Below, one piece after another: positions 10,533-20,961 of a DNA stretch of 22,535 nucleotides. Within the stretch, counting starts at the first letter, position 1. Each line of letters opens with the position of its first letter. This DNA comes from Phaeoceros laevis (lineage: Eukaryota > Anthocerotophyta > Anthocerotopsida > Notothyladales). The stretch lies in the NCBI GenBank assembly GCA_049999765.1, contig JBNGIQ010005356.1, positions 1 through 22,535 of the forward strand, written 5' to 3'. The translations under genes were made by a program, and so were the position numbers. The notes below the pieces were generated by a model, which did no database searches, was not told the DNA's origin, and was given only the letters and a program-made list of their open reading frames with translations.

Positions 10533-13500
10533 CTGCATTAGAGCCAAGCATAGATTTTCTACACCATTAGGATTCGACACAAAGAGTTGAGCCTGCCAAC
10601 ACGTCAAACAGGGCAAACCGAGGTTTCTTATGGTCGTATACCAAGGGAAAGTCGTAGCAGTATATTGTGTTATTTTTTCTTGCCAGCAACCTCCTCCTGT
10701 CTTTCGCATCTAACGATTTGTATTCCAAAGTCAACGGCACTCCATGCCAAGGCCCCATGGTTTTCTCCAGTGGGGAGTAGTAAACAGTGGCATGCTGCAT
10801 AGGATCCTCTGCTTCTCGGTATACCTGTCACAAAATTCCGTTAGAGACATTCCTTCAGAAGGGATAGAAAGTGTTTAACAAAGCTGCCCAGCAATCCAAC
10901 TATCAGATGTCACATTTGTTGAAGATCGCCATGCAGCTGATCACAAGGTCCAAAGAATAAAGACGACCTGCACTGTGCACGTATGGCCTGTCGGATTGAA
11001 AACGACGACACGCCAAGCTCCAGTCGCCTTGCCAGCATTTTTCAAATTCAGACGCAGCTCCCAGACGGCAATAGCAAGGCGATACATTCGGGATCCCAGT
11101 TTACTATAGGCATGTTTTGCAAGGCCTTGTAAATGCCTTACAACAAGCTCCAACTCATCTCCCGTGTTTGGAACAGTCAAGGCGCTGCTGCCAAGGATTG
11201 ACACACATCAACTTGATCAATTGCAAAGACACCTCACCGAAGGGGCTTACCAAACACCGCCATCATTTCATTTGACATTTGTAATGAGACAAGGAATAGG
11301 TAGAGACTCTTGCCTTATGCTGCCTCCCAAACTCTCCAAAGTCTGTGCTCTTAGAACACTCAAAAACATGTGAACATGATCGGCTCTTGCACTTGAATTA
11401 TGTGCTGCAAGTTCCAATTCTTCCAACGCCCCCTGGAGAGCCTTAATGACACTCTTGCAACAGAGAGATAGGGCCCTTCCGTCTGCCTCCAAGCTCTCAT
11501 CATAAAAGCTACTCAAGCGAGGCTGCCTCACAATGGTGCGAAGGAAAACACGACGAACGGTCCCAGGCTTGTCCACTGCAGTATATACATGCCACTGACG
11601 ATCCCTGGATGTAGCATACCGCAATGAAGCAAAACTCTTCAGTTTTTCCTGCGAAAAAGGCCAACGAGGTCCATAAGCATGTGAGATGCTGAATTTCCAG
11701 GCTTCTTCATGCAAAACACCATGAACAGCAGTTATTAGTAACCCGCTCTGGTGTCATAATATATCTTATTGAACCGATCATAATTCTCCTCTTGAGATTA
11801 CCAGCTCAAGCAACCTTGACAGTGGTGGTTCAACATGCCGGAGTAGGGGCTCTTCTACAAAGTATTGGCGCTCTGTGGACCAATGAAAGGAGTGACGGGT
11901 AGGAGACCTCCCTTCGTCTCTTTGAATAACACAGCTCACCACACCAACCCCAGCTCTATGTAACATTGGCCCCAAGCTTTCACCTTTTAAAGCCTTAGCC
12001 AGCTTCTCTACCCTTTCTCGGGCTTGATCTTCATCCCCACTGCAAGCACAATTGGAAAGAGAACCTGTTACACCATGAGACCATTAGGAGCACCCCAGCT
12101 CCTTGAAAAAACACTCTGCACCGTCAAGACCCATGGTTAAAGTACACAGGACCGTCTGTAAAAGCGACTACCCAGAAGCCTTAAGCTGAGAACATGATCC
12201 CTCAAGGTGTAAAAGACATAGCCAGTCAAGATGAGCACACCTGTCTTGTAGTGCACTCATTTGGTTCTTGATGCCAACCAGTGCAACATGCAAGATGTTT
12301 CCAAAGCCGACAGAGGTAGAACTCGGCATTAAGCTGTTGGTCAATAGGTCTCCTGTTTCATGAAGAACAGCGCTCACAGCACTGGGCAGAAAATGCAGGG
12401 ATGAAAGTATGACCATTGCTCCCCATCGTCTCAATCCAGAATCATCATTGGCAGAGAAGACCAGCGATCCACTCAACATCTCTGTTGTCTTTGGAGGGGT
12501 CTCTTCCCAAAATTGCCACGACGCGATCAGCCCAGACCTATGCCACTGCATCCTGACCGTCCCCGTCACGAGGTGTGGCTGTAGCATGCAATGACAAGTG
12601 TGACTGTTACTGCGGATGCAAATTCTTGGTCAAAAACACAATTTTAGCTAATCAGTGTCGTCCACTCCAAATACCTGACAGGTAATTTGGACATGCTCTT
12701 GCCAGTCAAAAGAACCAGCTTTGGACTGGTGCAGTTTTCACACTTACAAAGCATAACTAACCTGGTATAGTCGGCGAACATAGGTTTCAACGACACGCCT
12801 CTGCAGAGTGTGATCACTGTGGTCGAATAAAGCTATCAAAGCATCTTCAACAGCCAAAGGTGCATCGACCAGGTCATCCATTCGGTCATCAATTGCGCTC
12901 CTCCTCCGTCCATGGCCTCCTTCTCCACCATCTTCGGTAAACATCTCTAGCTGTGACAGGCTTCTAGCTATGTTCGACCTTAACTCACTCAACTTTGTGT
13001 GCTCCAGCAACTGGCTTGCTCTGAGTGCAATCTGCAAGCGCAGAGAGTTCAATAAATAAGAAGCACTGTCGATTTCAAGGCCTGTACGTTGCTGACAAAG
13101 ACCAGAGACCACGAGTCACAAACACATCTTGTGACTCCTAGACTACTAGCAACTCCAGGAACAAGGCCTCCATTGAAACTCAAACTAGCTGCTTGTCGAC
13201 ATACCTCAGCATGATTCATGTGATTCAATCCAGCAAATCTAATAAGCTGTTCTTGGTATGCAGCGGGATTGGGGTACACAAGAGCTCCCATCAACTGCAG
13301 GATTAGCTTATTTTTCCTTTTAACCCCCTGTAAGAGGATAGCCCATTGGTCAGAGCGATTGATTTCTGAGAGCACCAGAGCATCACTTCGATGTTTGTGA
13401 ATAAGGTACCTGATGAGATAGCACAACATCCACAACCTTGGAAAGATCTTTCTTGTGCTGGAGTCTTAACGTCTCAATAACATCCGCCTGCAGCACATCA

Positions 13501-16500
13501 AAAAGGAAAAGTAAGATGTTGAATATCAGTTTGCCTAGGCGAGAAGAAACCCATATACTTCTGTCCGTGAAACCAGCAACATAAGAAGAACCGACGAATG
13601 CATCAACAAGATTAACATGTGCCTAAACTAACCTGCAAATTCTCACTGAAAAGTTCTTCTACAGTCAGGTAACTGTCAAAAAGAGATTGCACAATACTAG
13701 AGGCATGGCCTTCGCGCCCTTGCTCGTACGACTTTGCAAGGTTCAGCAAAGGCTCCATTAACCTCTCTTCTGCCGCCTTATCCTTATTGCTCAATTTATC
13801 CAGAAACGTCTGCAACATTACACAACTCCAACGCTCATGATGTAAACAAGGAAAATTTACAATCTGAATGACAAAGCAGATATCAACATGTTCACAAACC
13901 TCCAATACAAACCGAAGAGCCTTTGCTGGAAAATCAGCAGCTCCTGCCCTTTCAAAAAACAGAAGTTCGTACTCTCTGAACGTGGTATCGAGCTGCACAT
14001 ACCACATCAGTTATGATAGTGTACAGGCGTGACCAGCCATTCTTACAAAGGCAGAAAAAACAGGCAGGTACCATGAACAGCTATTCTAATGAGCCTGAGC
14101 CATTCAGTGTTGGGACCCTGCCTGTGATTTGAGCTCTTTAGGCAGACGAGTGGCAAGAACAGCCATACATTCCTGCCATTGCAACAGCGGAAGCTGCGGA
14201 TCATCGAGACAATTGAGGAGTGCCTGCACAACCTGCGTCAACAGTTACACCACGTCATCACGTGTCAGGCTATGCTCCTGAAAGCACACCTAAAACTCAA
14301 CTCAAGTTAGAAGCTGGGCAAGTCCTGTATGATGCCACCGCAAGGTTAACCATTGAGAATACCTCAAACTTGCCCAGCTTCTAACTGGACATTAAAAAAC
14401 TCACCTCATCCAAATTATGCTCGTAACCTGCTAAAACCATCCTGGCAGCATCCATGCTTGCTGCAAAGCGATGGTGTACTTTACCAGGTACAGCTGTTGG
14501 TGTGCCAAGGGAAGGGAAGCTTCCTTGAAACGGCTGAGCTTTTCTCACCGCAGACGGATCATCCAAATCAAGACCTGCAATCAGGTCTCCTGGCTGCAGC
14601 CCACCAAGGAAGACACAAATAAGAAGGCTTTGACTTGGTCGATGGCACCCCACATATTCTTGCTGACGAGTACCATTCTTTACAGCAGACTTAGTGAGAT
14701 CCTAGACGTGCTTTAACAATAAAGAAAGCACTTGTCCGTTACAAAGGTATGTTACCAAGGAGGAAATAATTCCTACCAGCATGGGCTGCCCTTCAGCCAG
14801 ATTGAAATGGATAGTCCCAGAGGCAGGGACAAGGAGAGGCATGCACATTTTCATCACCTCCACTTCTGCATACGGGGTATCTGTGTCAACATGAGCGCCA
14901 TCTGCGACTAGAAACCTCACCAACTTGCACGGTGTCTCCGCAACTAACCGTGATGGATCATGATCGTTCTGCCAACATCAAGGAGAGATATATCAATAGT
15001 TCTAGGATACTGCATGGTTAGCTATATTAGTGCAGCTGACTACTGAGCAATTAACACACCTGTAAAAGACAGGTACGACCATCAATAAGGAGGCGTGTCC
15101 CTGCTGCTTCCTCCTCTGCATATAAAACATGACTATTCCCATCCAGCTGAATGGCGTGACGTTGCATTCAGAATTGCTAGGTTAGGAGTTGTAAGAGATA
15201 TTAAAACACATCCAAATGCACCTGGAAAGATAGTACATTTGAAATTTTGATGGACACAAGTTCATTCTACTCGAATGCACTATTAGGATCAAAGAATCAC
15301 CAGACACGAGGACTGACCTGCACTAGAAGGCCCCCATCTCGGAGAGTGTGAACCTGTGCTTCAACTTCAGATACATTTAGCCTAAGACGATAACTTACTG
15401 GCCCTCCCTTGATCATGTCAACCTGAAAGGACTCAATATAGCTATACGTTGGAGGCACCCAGATAACAAGCAACATCAAACCACCAAAAGGGTAGTACTG
15501 AATCACAAGACTAACCGTGTACTTGCTCCCTTCAATGTTCAAGTCAACCCGAAAAGTGACCAACGATATATGCTGGAATACATGCACAGAGGTTATGTAG
15601 TCAACATGCATCATCGTTGTTAGAGCATAACCAACTTAAGAGATTAACCCTGATTAATGTTACTGGAGCTTTGATTCGCAAGAGCTACCTTTGGAGGTAT
15701 TTGCCCTTTCTCGAGATAGCCGATGAATTCAGACACTCTTGCCGCAGTGAGCATAGTTGCTTTCTGTGGAAACTACATGCTGTGAGATACCAAGTCATGA
15801 AAGATCCTGACCACACTTCTACTGAAATTTAGCTCACATAATTCTTGCAGAACATCAGAATCTTACGTAAAGGGCTCCTGCTACCACTGAAATATGCCAG
15901 AGTGGTCTTTCAACTCGTACACGCATTGCTATTCGACTATCAAGCCAGCCAGTGTGGATTTTGTTGTCCCGGTATTCGGGAGTCTAGCATAAACCAGTAA
16001 CACCTCATCAAAGATGCTAGAACAGCCTGCTTCTTAGTTGTAACAGACGTCATACAATTCAACGCTTTAGCTTAAACAAGAACAAGCACGGTTGAACACA
16101 TACATGTAGGAGGTCGACGGTATAATCAATGTTGGTGCGAATTTCGCCTCGTATTTGCAGCTCCTTCAAGCCAAGAACGATGTTGGCAATGGCTGTTGCT
16201 CGTGTTTCTCCAAAGGCAAATACATGACCTGGAACATTTGCCTGAATAAATTATGGAATAAACAAGATGACTATAGACTCATGGATTCAAACAGGACACA
16301 CGAATAAGACTGCTACCAAACTCACCAAATTGTGAATCCGAGAACTCGTGTATCCCTCCGCCAGACTGAACAACAAAGAAGTGACAGAGTTTGCAAAACC
16401 ACATACATGGTGCACAACTGGTGAAGAATGGGCACCGTCTGTGCATCACCAAAGAGTATACAATGCCAGATTCATACCTTCACGGAGAAATAGGCCCAGA

Positions 16501-18712
16501 CGTTTGGCTTGCTCCGGAAACTAAGCTCCTGCACGTTCACAATAAGGAAGCTCAGCGAAGTACAAACATAAGCTATATCAGGTAAGATATCAAGAAAAAG
16601 ATTCCCTTTTCAGTCTACACGCTTCAGCATTCCTGCCAGATTAAAACTTACCTGCAATCTTCCACCTGTAGGCTTGAAACCATCATCAGGATCTTCACTG
16701 GTCACTCGGACAGCAACCACATGTCCTTTTGGTTTGACAGCTACAGCAGTATCGAAGTTAAATTCAGTTGCAGCCTCTGCAGTCTTTCGCCATGCATCAT
16801 GACCTCCTCCATCTTCTCGTCCATAAAACCTTCGAACCTCTGCAAGAAGAATTCGAGATCACGAACAGCCTAGTAGAAACGCAATTCTTCTGGTAAGCTA
16901 AACAAGTCACATACCAGGTAAAGCCCACAAGGGAATGCCCATGCCAACCCCCACCTGGGCAGCAGGTATATTGATTTCTGTTATCCACTCGGTTACAGGA
17001 TGTTCCACCTGCAAATAAATGCAAATTATTCCGACTTCATATTCAGATCAAACCCTGCTTGCATGTGGACAAGCTTACAAGGAATAAATGCGCACCTGCA
17101 ATCTTGGATTCAACTCCAGGAAGTAAAATTCGCCTGTGTCCATGCTGTAGAGATATTCAACAGTAGCAGCACCAACGTAGTGGACACTTTTTGCAAGCCT
17201 ACGAGCACCTTCCTCCAACTTCCTCACTGTCTCCGGGGGTGCAACAGTTATGGGTCCTTCTTCAATTATCTACAAGAGACGGTTTGGACCAGGAAATACA
17301 TGATCATACAGCTCCTTTAGCAAAGCTGCTCTCTGAACTACTAGATCGAAATGATAATCCAACTAAACAGAAACAATAGAGTGGTTCTATTAACTGGACC
17401 ACAACGATACCTTTTGATGACGCCTTTGCACACTGCAGTCTCGGCTGTACAAAGCGGCAACATTACCATACTCATCACACAGCAGCTGCACCTCTAAGTG
17501 GCGGCTCTGTTACATCCAAGAGGTCCATGGGTCATTTGACATAGTCCGATCTCATTGACAAAGAAACCGTGCTTCAACCAAACCCAAGGCAGGTTGATAC
17601 CTGCGAGGCAACTTTCATGACAAATATGGGCGAACCAGGAACCTCCCCCTGCACTTGCTTGAACAGCGCTCGTACCTCCTCATCATTGTGAACCTGCATC
17701 ATTAAAGATTACAAGGCAGCGTTTTCCTTACTGAGCACTAATGCACAACAAGACCAAAGAAGACTTAAACATATAACCAAACGACCCGTACCTTTCGAAT
17801 GCCTTTACCACCACCACCCCATGAAGCTTTTATCATGACTGGATATCCAACTGTCTGACAAGCCTTTACAGCCTCATCGGTTGAGTGAACACACGCTTCA
17901 CCGTAAACATTTTCCGGAATTCCCTCTAGACAACTTTCAAACGCAATTTTGACCTGAGCACAGGGGAAATGTCAGACCTATATAGCTGCAGCAGGCAGGA
18001 CAACTAAGCAATGTAATGTTCCAAAGCTCACAGCCAGAACAGGAGCATAACAGCATCAAGGGATTAACCTCAGACCCACTCCAGGGTAGTGTTGGAACCC
18101 CAGCAGCCTGGGCAATAAGAGAAGAACCGATTTTGTCCCCAAGTGCGGCCATTGGTCCTGATGGTGGCCCGAGAAATATGATGCCATGCTCAGCAAGTGC
18201 ATCCGGAAGTTCTGGATTTTCTGAAGCATGTCCCCACCCTGGCCACACAGCCGAGACTCCTGTACGTTCAGCAACCTGGGCAGGCAAAAATTCCTTTCTT
18301 TTATGTTCACAGTAGATCACGGGACTCCTCTAGAGACAGCAAAATAAAATCTGACTGGTACCTCCACGATGAGCTGAACATTCGCATAGTTGTTGTTGTT
18401 TGTTCCCCCAGGGACTTCAACAAATTGGTCCGCCATGCGAATGTGCTCAGCATTGATCCGCATGTCTTCGGGTGTCGCCATGGCAACGAGAAGAATGGCC
18501 CGCTCCACCCCAAAGGATTCATACGCCCAGGACCTGATGCTGAGCATGAATTTGACAGCCGCCATTCCATTGTTTGCGATCAAAATACTGTGAATTGGTT
18601 TGTTCCCTCCAAGTGCGTAGCAGTACTCCTCGATACGTGGAACATTGGTCGCATATTTGGTGGATGCACTCTTGCCATTCGTTGTCTCGCTTTGCAAAAT
18701 CTCGGCCACCAT
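8266..18712 (-). CDS. ACC1: Homomeric (eukaryotic-type) acetyl-CoA carboxylase, 31 exons
   Basis: This multifunctional enzyme carboxylates acetyl-CoA to malonyl-CoA using ATP, bicarbonate and covalently bound biotin; in plants the cytosolic form feeds fatty-acid elongation and flavonoid synthesis. I rebuilt 31 exons totalling 6756 nt, or 2251 residues, close to the roughly 2250 of plant homologues, with every junction keeping frame. Domain order: biotin carboxylase (about 30-540), biotin carrier (Lys714), central region (about 750-1520), carboxyltransferase (1524-2251). The start at 18712 has A at -3 and G at +4 and an in-frame TGA 18 nt upstream. The N-terminus ([10 protein letters not shown]) lacks a transit-peptide character, so I infer a cytosolic enzyme. 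No exon is broken. Introns are 75-201 nt, and 26 of 30 are phase 0. Exon coordinates are in the four block entries below. The gene lies upstream of NLP on the same strand with separate promoters expected. Confidence 0.97.
11188..11313 (-). other. Carboxylase intron 27, probable GC-AG with tandem CAGCAG acceptor
   Basis: The frame of exon 27 meets a stop at 11268, and exon 28 requires a phase-2 join. The best phase-2 donor is AAG|GCAAGA (exon end 11314), a GC donor matching the AG|GCAAG consensus. The alternative is the weaker AAGA|GTCTCT (exon end 11308). The acceptor is CAGCAG, so splicing after either AG (exon start 11187 or 11184) keeps phase and differs by one serine. The well-formed TTTG|GTAAGC downstream lies beyond the stop codon. 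Confidence 0.65.
13993..14121 (-). other. Carboxylase intron 19, GC-AG type
   Basis: Homology fixes the junction as [15 protein letters not shown] (plant consensus LKSELEDKYKEY), phase 0. At that point the donor is CAG|GCAGGG and the acceptor TGTGCAG|CTCG. Reading through gives an in-frame TGA within six codons. The nearby GT (in GGGTCC) would leave the wrong phase. GC-AG introns are a known minor class spliced by the major spliceosome. Confidence 0.82.
14305..14386. repeat. Perfect 19-bp inverted repeat inside carboxylase intron 18
   Basis: AGTTAGAAGCTGGGCAAGT at 14305-14323 is the exact reverse complement of 14368-14386; the loop is 44 nt. The repeat ends abruptly on both sides, both outside and toward the loop. 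It lies wholly within the 172-nt intron 18 (14404-14233), starting 19 nt after the donor. It could be a tiny MITE-like insertion or foldback element, or a pre-mRNA hairpin; I see no clear target-site duplication. Confidence 0.85.
14405..15983 (-). other. Carboxylase exons 12-18: end of BC domain and biotin carrier (BCCP)
   Basis: Exons: 15983-15867, 15763-15689, 15572-15516, 15422-15318, 15146-15060, 14968-14777, 14593-14405 (residues 528-801). Exon 12 has the conserved [10 protein letters not shown]-type stretch (here [13 protein letters not shown]). Exon 17 carries the biotinylation motif EVMKM; the acceptor lysine is residue 714, codon at 14851-14849. The following [13 protein letters not shown] is typical of the carrier's last strands in plant enzymes. 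The swinging carrier shuttles carboxybiotin between the two active sites. Confidence 0.95.
16104..18712 (-). other. Carboxylase exons 1-11: biotin carboxylase domain
   Basis: Exons: 18712-18362, 18275-18069, 17953-17792, 17693-17601, 17506-17411, 17269-17096, 17008-16915, 16839-16652, 16528-16478, 16365-16326, 16228-16104 (residues 1-527). Recognised motifs are ANNGMAA (46-52) near the N-terminus, [14 protein letters not shown] (128-141), the Gly-rich ATP-grasp loop SWGGGGKG (230-237), and the active-site segment [11 protein letters not shown] (355-365), which is split exactly by intron 6. Introns 7 and 10 are phase 1; the rest are phase 0. This half-reaction carboxylates carrier-bound biotin using ATP. 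Confidence 0.95.
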
Positions 18713-19907
18713 GCTGAGTTTCTTGAGTAATCAGCACCACGTGGCGGCACGAATGGATGGTGCTCCCGTGAAAGTCATCTGCAGTACCATTGCACGCCGA
18801 AGCGTCAAGCGTCTACAAATAGGTCCGAAATCACAGCATATCATCCGCAATAATTCGAGTACGGCCTCCGAGGATGTTATTTCAGCTGGGGTGACCAGTA
18901 CTTGCAAACTTTTCCATCTTTCAGAGGTGTAATTGACAGATAGAAGCTCCCCCCTGGAATGGAGACAACAGAATGCACCTGAATTTCACCGCGAAGTTGC
19001 AAAGTCGTGCAGCCGCTGAAGTGGATTTCACGGAACCGCAACGGCCTGGGATTGCACTCAACTGCCTCTGCTCAGGAATCTTTCATGCTGCCCCTACTCT
19101 GATCCTTCCAATATCTTTGCGTCTGAGTAGCACTAGCAGCACCTTGTCAGACCTATGGAGACTGGACAATTGAGCTCAGCAGGTTCGTCCGCAGAATGCC
19201 CGGAAATGTAGCAGCTCAGGGTGGAAGAAGAGCCGGTGACCCAGAAGTCGGCAGGAGAGAGGCCGATTCAGCCTGAGGAATGTCTCACAGGAGATATGCT
19301 TGCCAGGCGAGAGGTTGCGCAAGTAGCTTGGGGCAAGTCAGGTGCAAACAACACGCCGAGAACGCTTGAGCGATCCGCAGCTGAAAGAGCAAAAGCCAAG
19401 TAGTCTACACACGAAATGAGTGCCGAGCGGCAAAGTACTAATTTCAATCGGGGATCCCGGACTGAGGAAGAGCCGGACAGGGCAGCCACAAGACTAACGG
19501 GGACCGGGACAACGACAAATGAGCTGGGCGTTTCGTCTTTGTAGAGCGGGGGGCCGGTCCTTATCAGGTTGGCACCAAACTCAATCAACCCGGCCGGCGT
19601 GAAATTGTCCTGCCATATAAGTATGTTGTCCCGCGGACTCATTGGCGCAGGCACAACATTGTTGCACAGCGTCATGTCGTTTTTGTCCACTTGCATGGGG
19701 TGCATAGAGGTAGGAGAAGAGAAGGTGGGGGCTCGTAACTGCCTGATGACGGGTCTACCTTCTCAATTTGTGAAGGACGTTCCGCCAGCTCCTGAAGTGT
19801 GAGGAGTGTTGAGGACTCACGCGTGCGGTTGACACCTCCACTCTCTCTCCTGCCACCGGCAGCGCCGGAGGACTAAAAACCCGTTAAACCCGTTGTGATT
19901 TGGCAAC
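18713..19907 (-). promoter_or_regulatory. Upstream region of the carboxylase gene (leader/promoter)
   Basis: The interval precedes the carboxylase start and should hold its leader, possibly a leader intron, and its promoter. It contains no frame with recognisable homology. A GC-rich patch with pyrimidine-rich tracts on the minus strand lies at about 19700-19870. I could not identify a TATA box, transcription start or a definite splice acceptor before the start codon. Confidence 0.35.
19268..19705 (-). CDS. Unrecognised 145-codon ORF upstream of the carboxylase
   Basis: An open frame starting MHPMQVDKND and ending HSSG. I recognise no domain, signal peptide or family. It lies on the carboxylase strand, about 560-990 nt upstream of its start, so it could be a chance frame, a leader ORF of that transcript, or part of a small gene. 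Low-complexity VVVPVPVSLVAAL in the middle could form a hydrophobic stretch. Nothing supports expression. Confidence 0.15.
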   Translation of the reverse strand: MHPMQVDKNDMTLCNNVVPAPMSPRDNILIWQDNFTPAGLIEFGANLIRTGPPLYKDETPSSFVVVPVPVSLVAALSGSSSVRDPRLKLVLCRSALISCVDYLAFALSAADRSSVLGVLFAPDLPQATCATSRLASISPVRHSSG

Positions 19908-20030
19908 ATGCTTTCGAGTTTGCACTTGAGGCTGGATGGGATGATGTCAACATCTTATGTGCTGATGTCCAACATTTATGCAAGGGCTGAGATGTGGGGT
20001 GAGGCGAAGGAGGCGTATGCAAGAGATTGA
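19908..20030 (+). pseudogene. PPR protein fragment (C-terminal E-motif type), plus strand
   Basis: The frame reads SYVLMSNIYARAEMWGEAKEA, which is the typical end of a plant PLS-class PPR protein (YVLLSNIYA...G.W.EA). A neighbouring frame just upstream (from 19919) gives FALEAGWDDVN, resembling the preceding part of the same motif, so a frameshift separates the two. The fragment is about 40 codons and ends in a stop, with no repeats upstream on this strand. Family knowledge: PPR proteins bind organellar RNA. This copy is a relic. Confidence 0.65.
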
Positions 20031-20137
20031 GATATGTGGCTTTGGGAAAGGCCAGGCTAGTACAGCTCCCACAACCGCATAAGCCTGCAATGCCATTTCA
20101 TACTCTTTATGCTTCCTTAGACGTAAATAAGGGTTTA

Positions 20138-20421
20138 GGGTTCCCGAGAATCATCCAGGCGCCCACACACGGAGTAGTCTACATAACAAGAGTGCGCCCA
20201 ACACCATGTCTTCTATGCCCCATTCTACAATGTCCGAATGTATGTATGCCCTTGCCCTGCTGTATGGCTCCTATGTTAGTACAGGGAGTTAGAGCGCTTA
20301 TTAAAGTAACATCTGCCTCAATGCCATTGTGGTGCATCGCGAGAATAGTTTTGAGGGCTTCCTCACCATCTAGCTGCAAAACAAATCATGCTATGTGATA
20401 TTCCATGTTAACTACAACATC
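20138..20421 (-). pseudogene. Degraded PPR protein fragment, minus strand
   Basis: The longest frame (20379-20179) contains DGEEALKTILAMHHNGIEAD followed by LISAL and GAIQQGKGIHTFGHC, which fits the pattern of PLS-class PPR motifs (GEEAL..F..M...G...D...F...L.AC...G....GK.IH). Upstream pieces of the preceding motif (DVV, LTWN, MI) sit in three different frames at about 20380-20421. Downstream, another frame gives YVDYSVCGRLDDSRE (20188-20138), like VDMYAKCG. Several frameshifts mean it cannot encode a working protein. Its orientation is opposite to the neighbouring PPR relic. Confidence 0.75.
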
Positions 20422-20469
20422 TCAACTTGGCAAGCTATCAATGCTATCTATGACTAATCTTGTGTTGTT

Positions 20470-20928
20470 GTGGAATGGTGCTCGGAAGTGTTAGGCATCA
20501 TGGGTGGAAAAGGGCTAGCAGGTGCTGAGCCCAGCAAACCCTATTGGCAGCGTTCCTCAACACGTTTACCACCTCTCAGGCACCAAGCAGTAGCTATCGA
20601 TGAGCCAGCATCCACTGCAGGAGTTGTCCGAGCTTCTACCTCAGTAGTGAGTCAAGCAGCGCCTGTTAAGGATGAATGGTTCGAAGAAGAGGTTCCTAGG
20701 TTAAGCTCAAACAAGGATCCATGGTTTGACAATGACGACAAAGACGATGTGCAGTTTTTACCACCAAGAGGTCCTCCAGTTGAACTAATGCCGGTGCCCA
20801 CAACAATTGTCATCATGGATAGTGAGGGTTACATTAGTACCACAAAGATTGACAAGTTTAGTGGTTTAGGGTTCACAGAGAATCAAGACGTGGGCCTCTT
20901 CCAAGCCCCGGAACCAAACCTATCTTAA
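20470..20928 (+). CDS. Unrecognised 152-codon ORF in repeat-like DNA
   Basis: The frame begins MEWCSEVLGIMGG and ends APEPNLS. It is Pro-, Ser- and Asp-rich, with an acidic, Trp-containing centre (DEWFEEEVPRLSS, KDPWFDNDDKDD), and looks disordered. I do not recognise a family. It sits between PPR and hAT relics, so it may be an exon or remnant of a transposable element or a captured gene piece. Its length and biased composition make chance less likely than for other short frames here, but no start or splice evidence is available. Confidence 0.3.
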   Translation: MEWCSEVLGIMGGKGLAGAEPSKPYWQRSSTRLPPLRHQAVAIDEPASTAGVVRASTSVVSQAAPVKDEWFEEEVPRLSSNKDPWFDNDDKDDVQFLPPRGPPVELMPVPTTIVIMDSEGYISTTKIDKFSGLGFTENQDVGLFQAPEPNLS

Positions 20929-20961
20929 TCCTCAAAATACGGCCGCCCAATAGGGAAGAAG

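Larger units (their letters stand above)
10642..14232 (-). other. Carboxylase exons 19-29: central (non-catalytic) region
   Basis: Exons: 14232-14122, 13992-13900, 13809-13633, 13487-13410, 13327-13205, 13031-12762, 12578-12241, 12039-11802, 11648-11314, 11187-10968, 10824-10642 (residues 802-1523). This region has no catalytic role and positions the other domains. It is less conserved but still recognisable: [66 protein letters not shown]. Introns 25 and 27 are phase 2. Intron 19 uses a GC donor and intron 27 probably does too. The least certain boundary is the end of exon 27. Confidence 0.88.

Noticed and set aside
8394-10709. A separate 771-residue carboxyltransferase gene starting at 10709
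   Set aside because: The first 59 codons are intron sequence. Splicing 10642 to 10532 restores [13 protein letters not shown], which is continuous with the rest of the homomeric carboxylase, so this is exon 30 of one gene.
11252-11260. TTTG|GTAAGC as the donor of carboxylase intron 27
   Set aside because: It has the best donor consensus in the area, but it lies beyond an in-frame stop (TGA at 11270-11268) and would truncate the enzyme.
18713-18740. Plastid transit peptide upstream of the carboxylase start
   Set aside because: An in-frame TGA lies 18 nt before the ATG, and the first residues are not Ser/Arg-rich in the usual way. Only an undetected upstream coding exon could change this.
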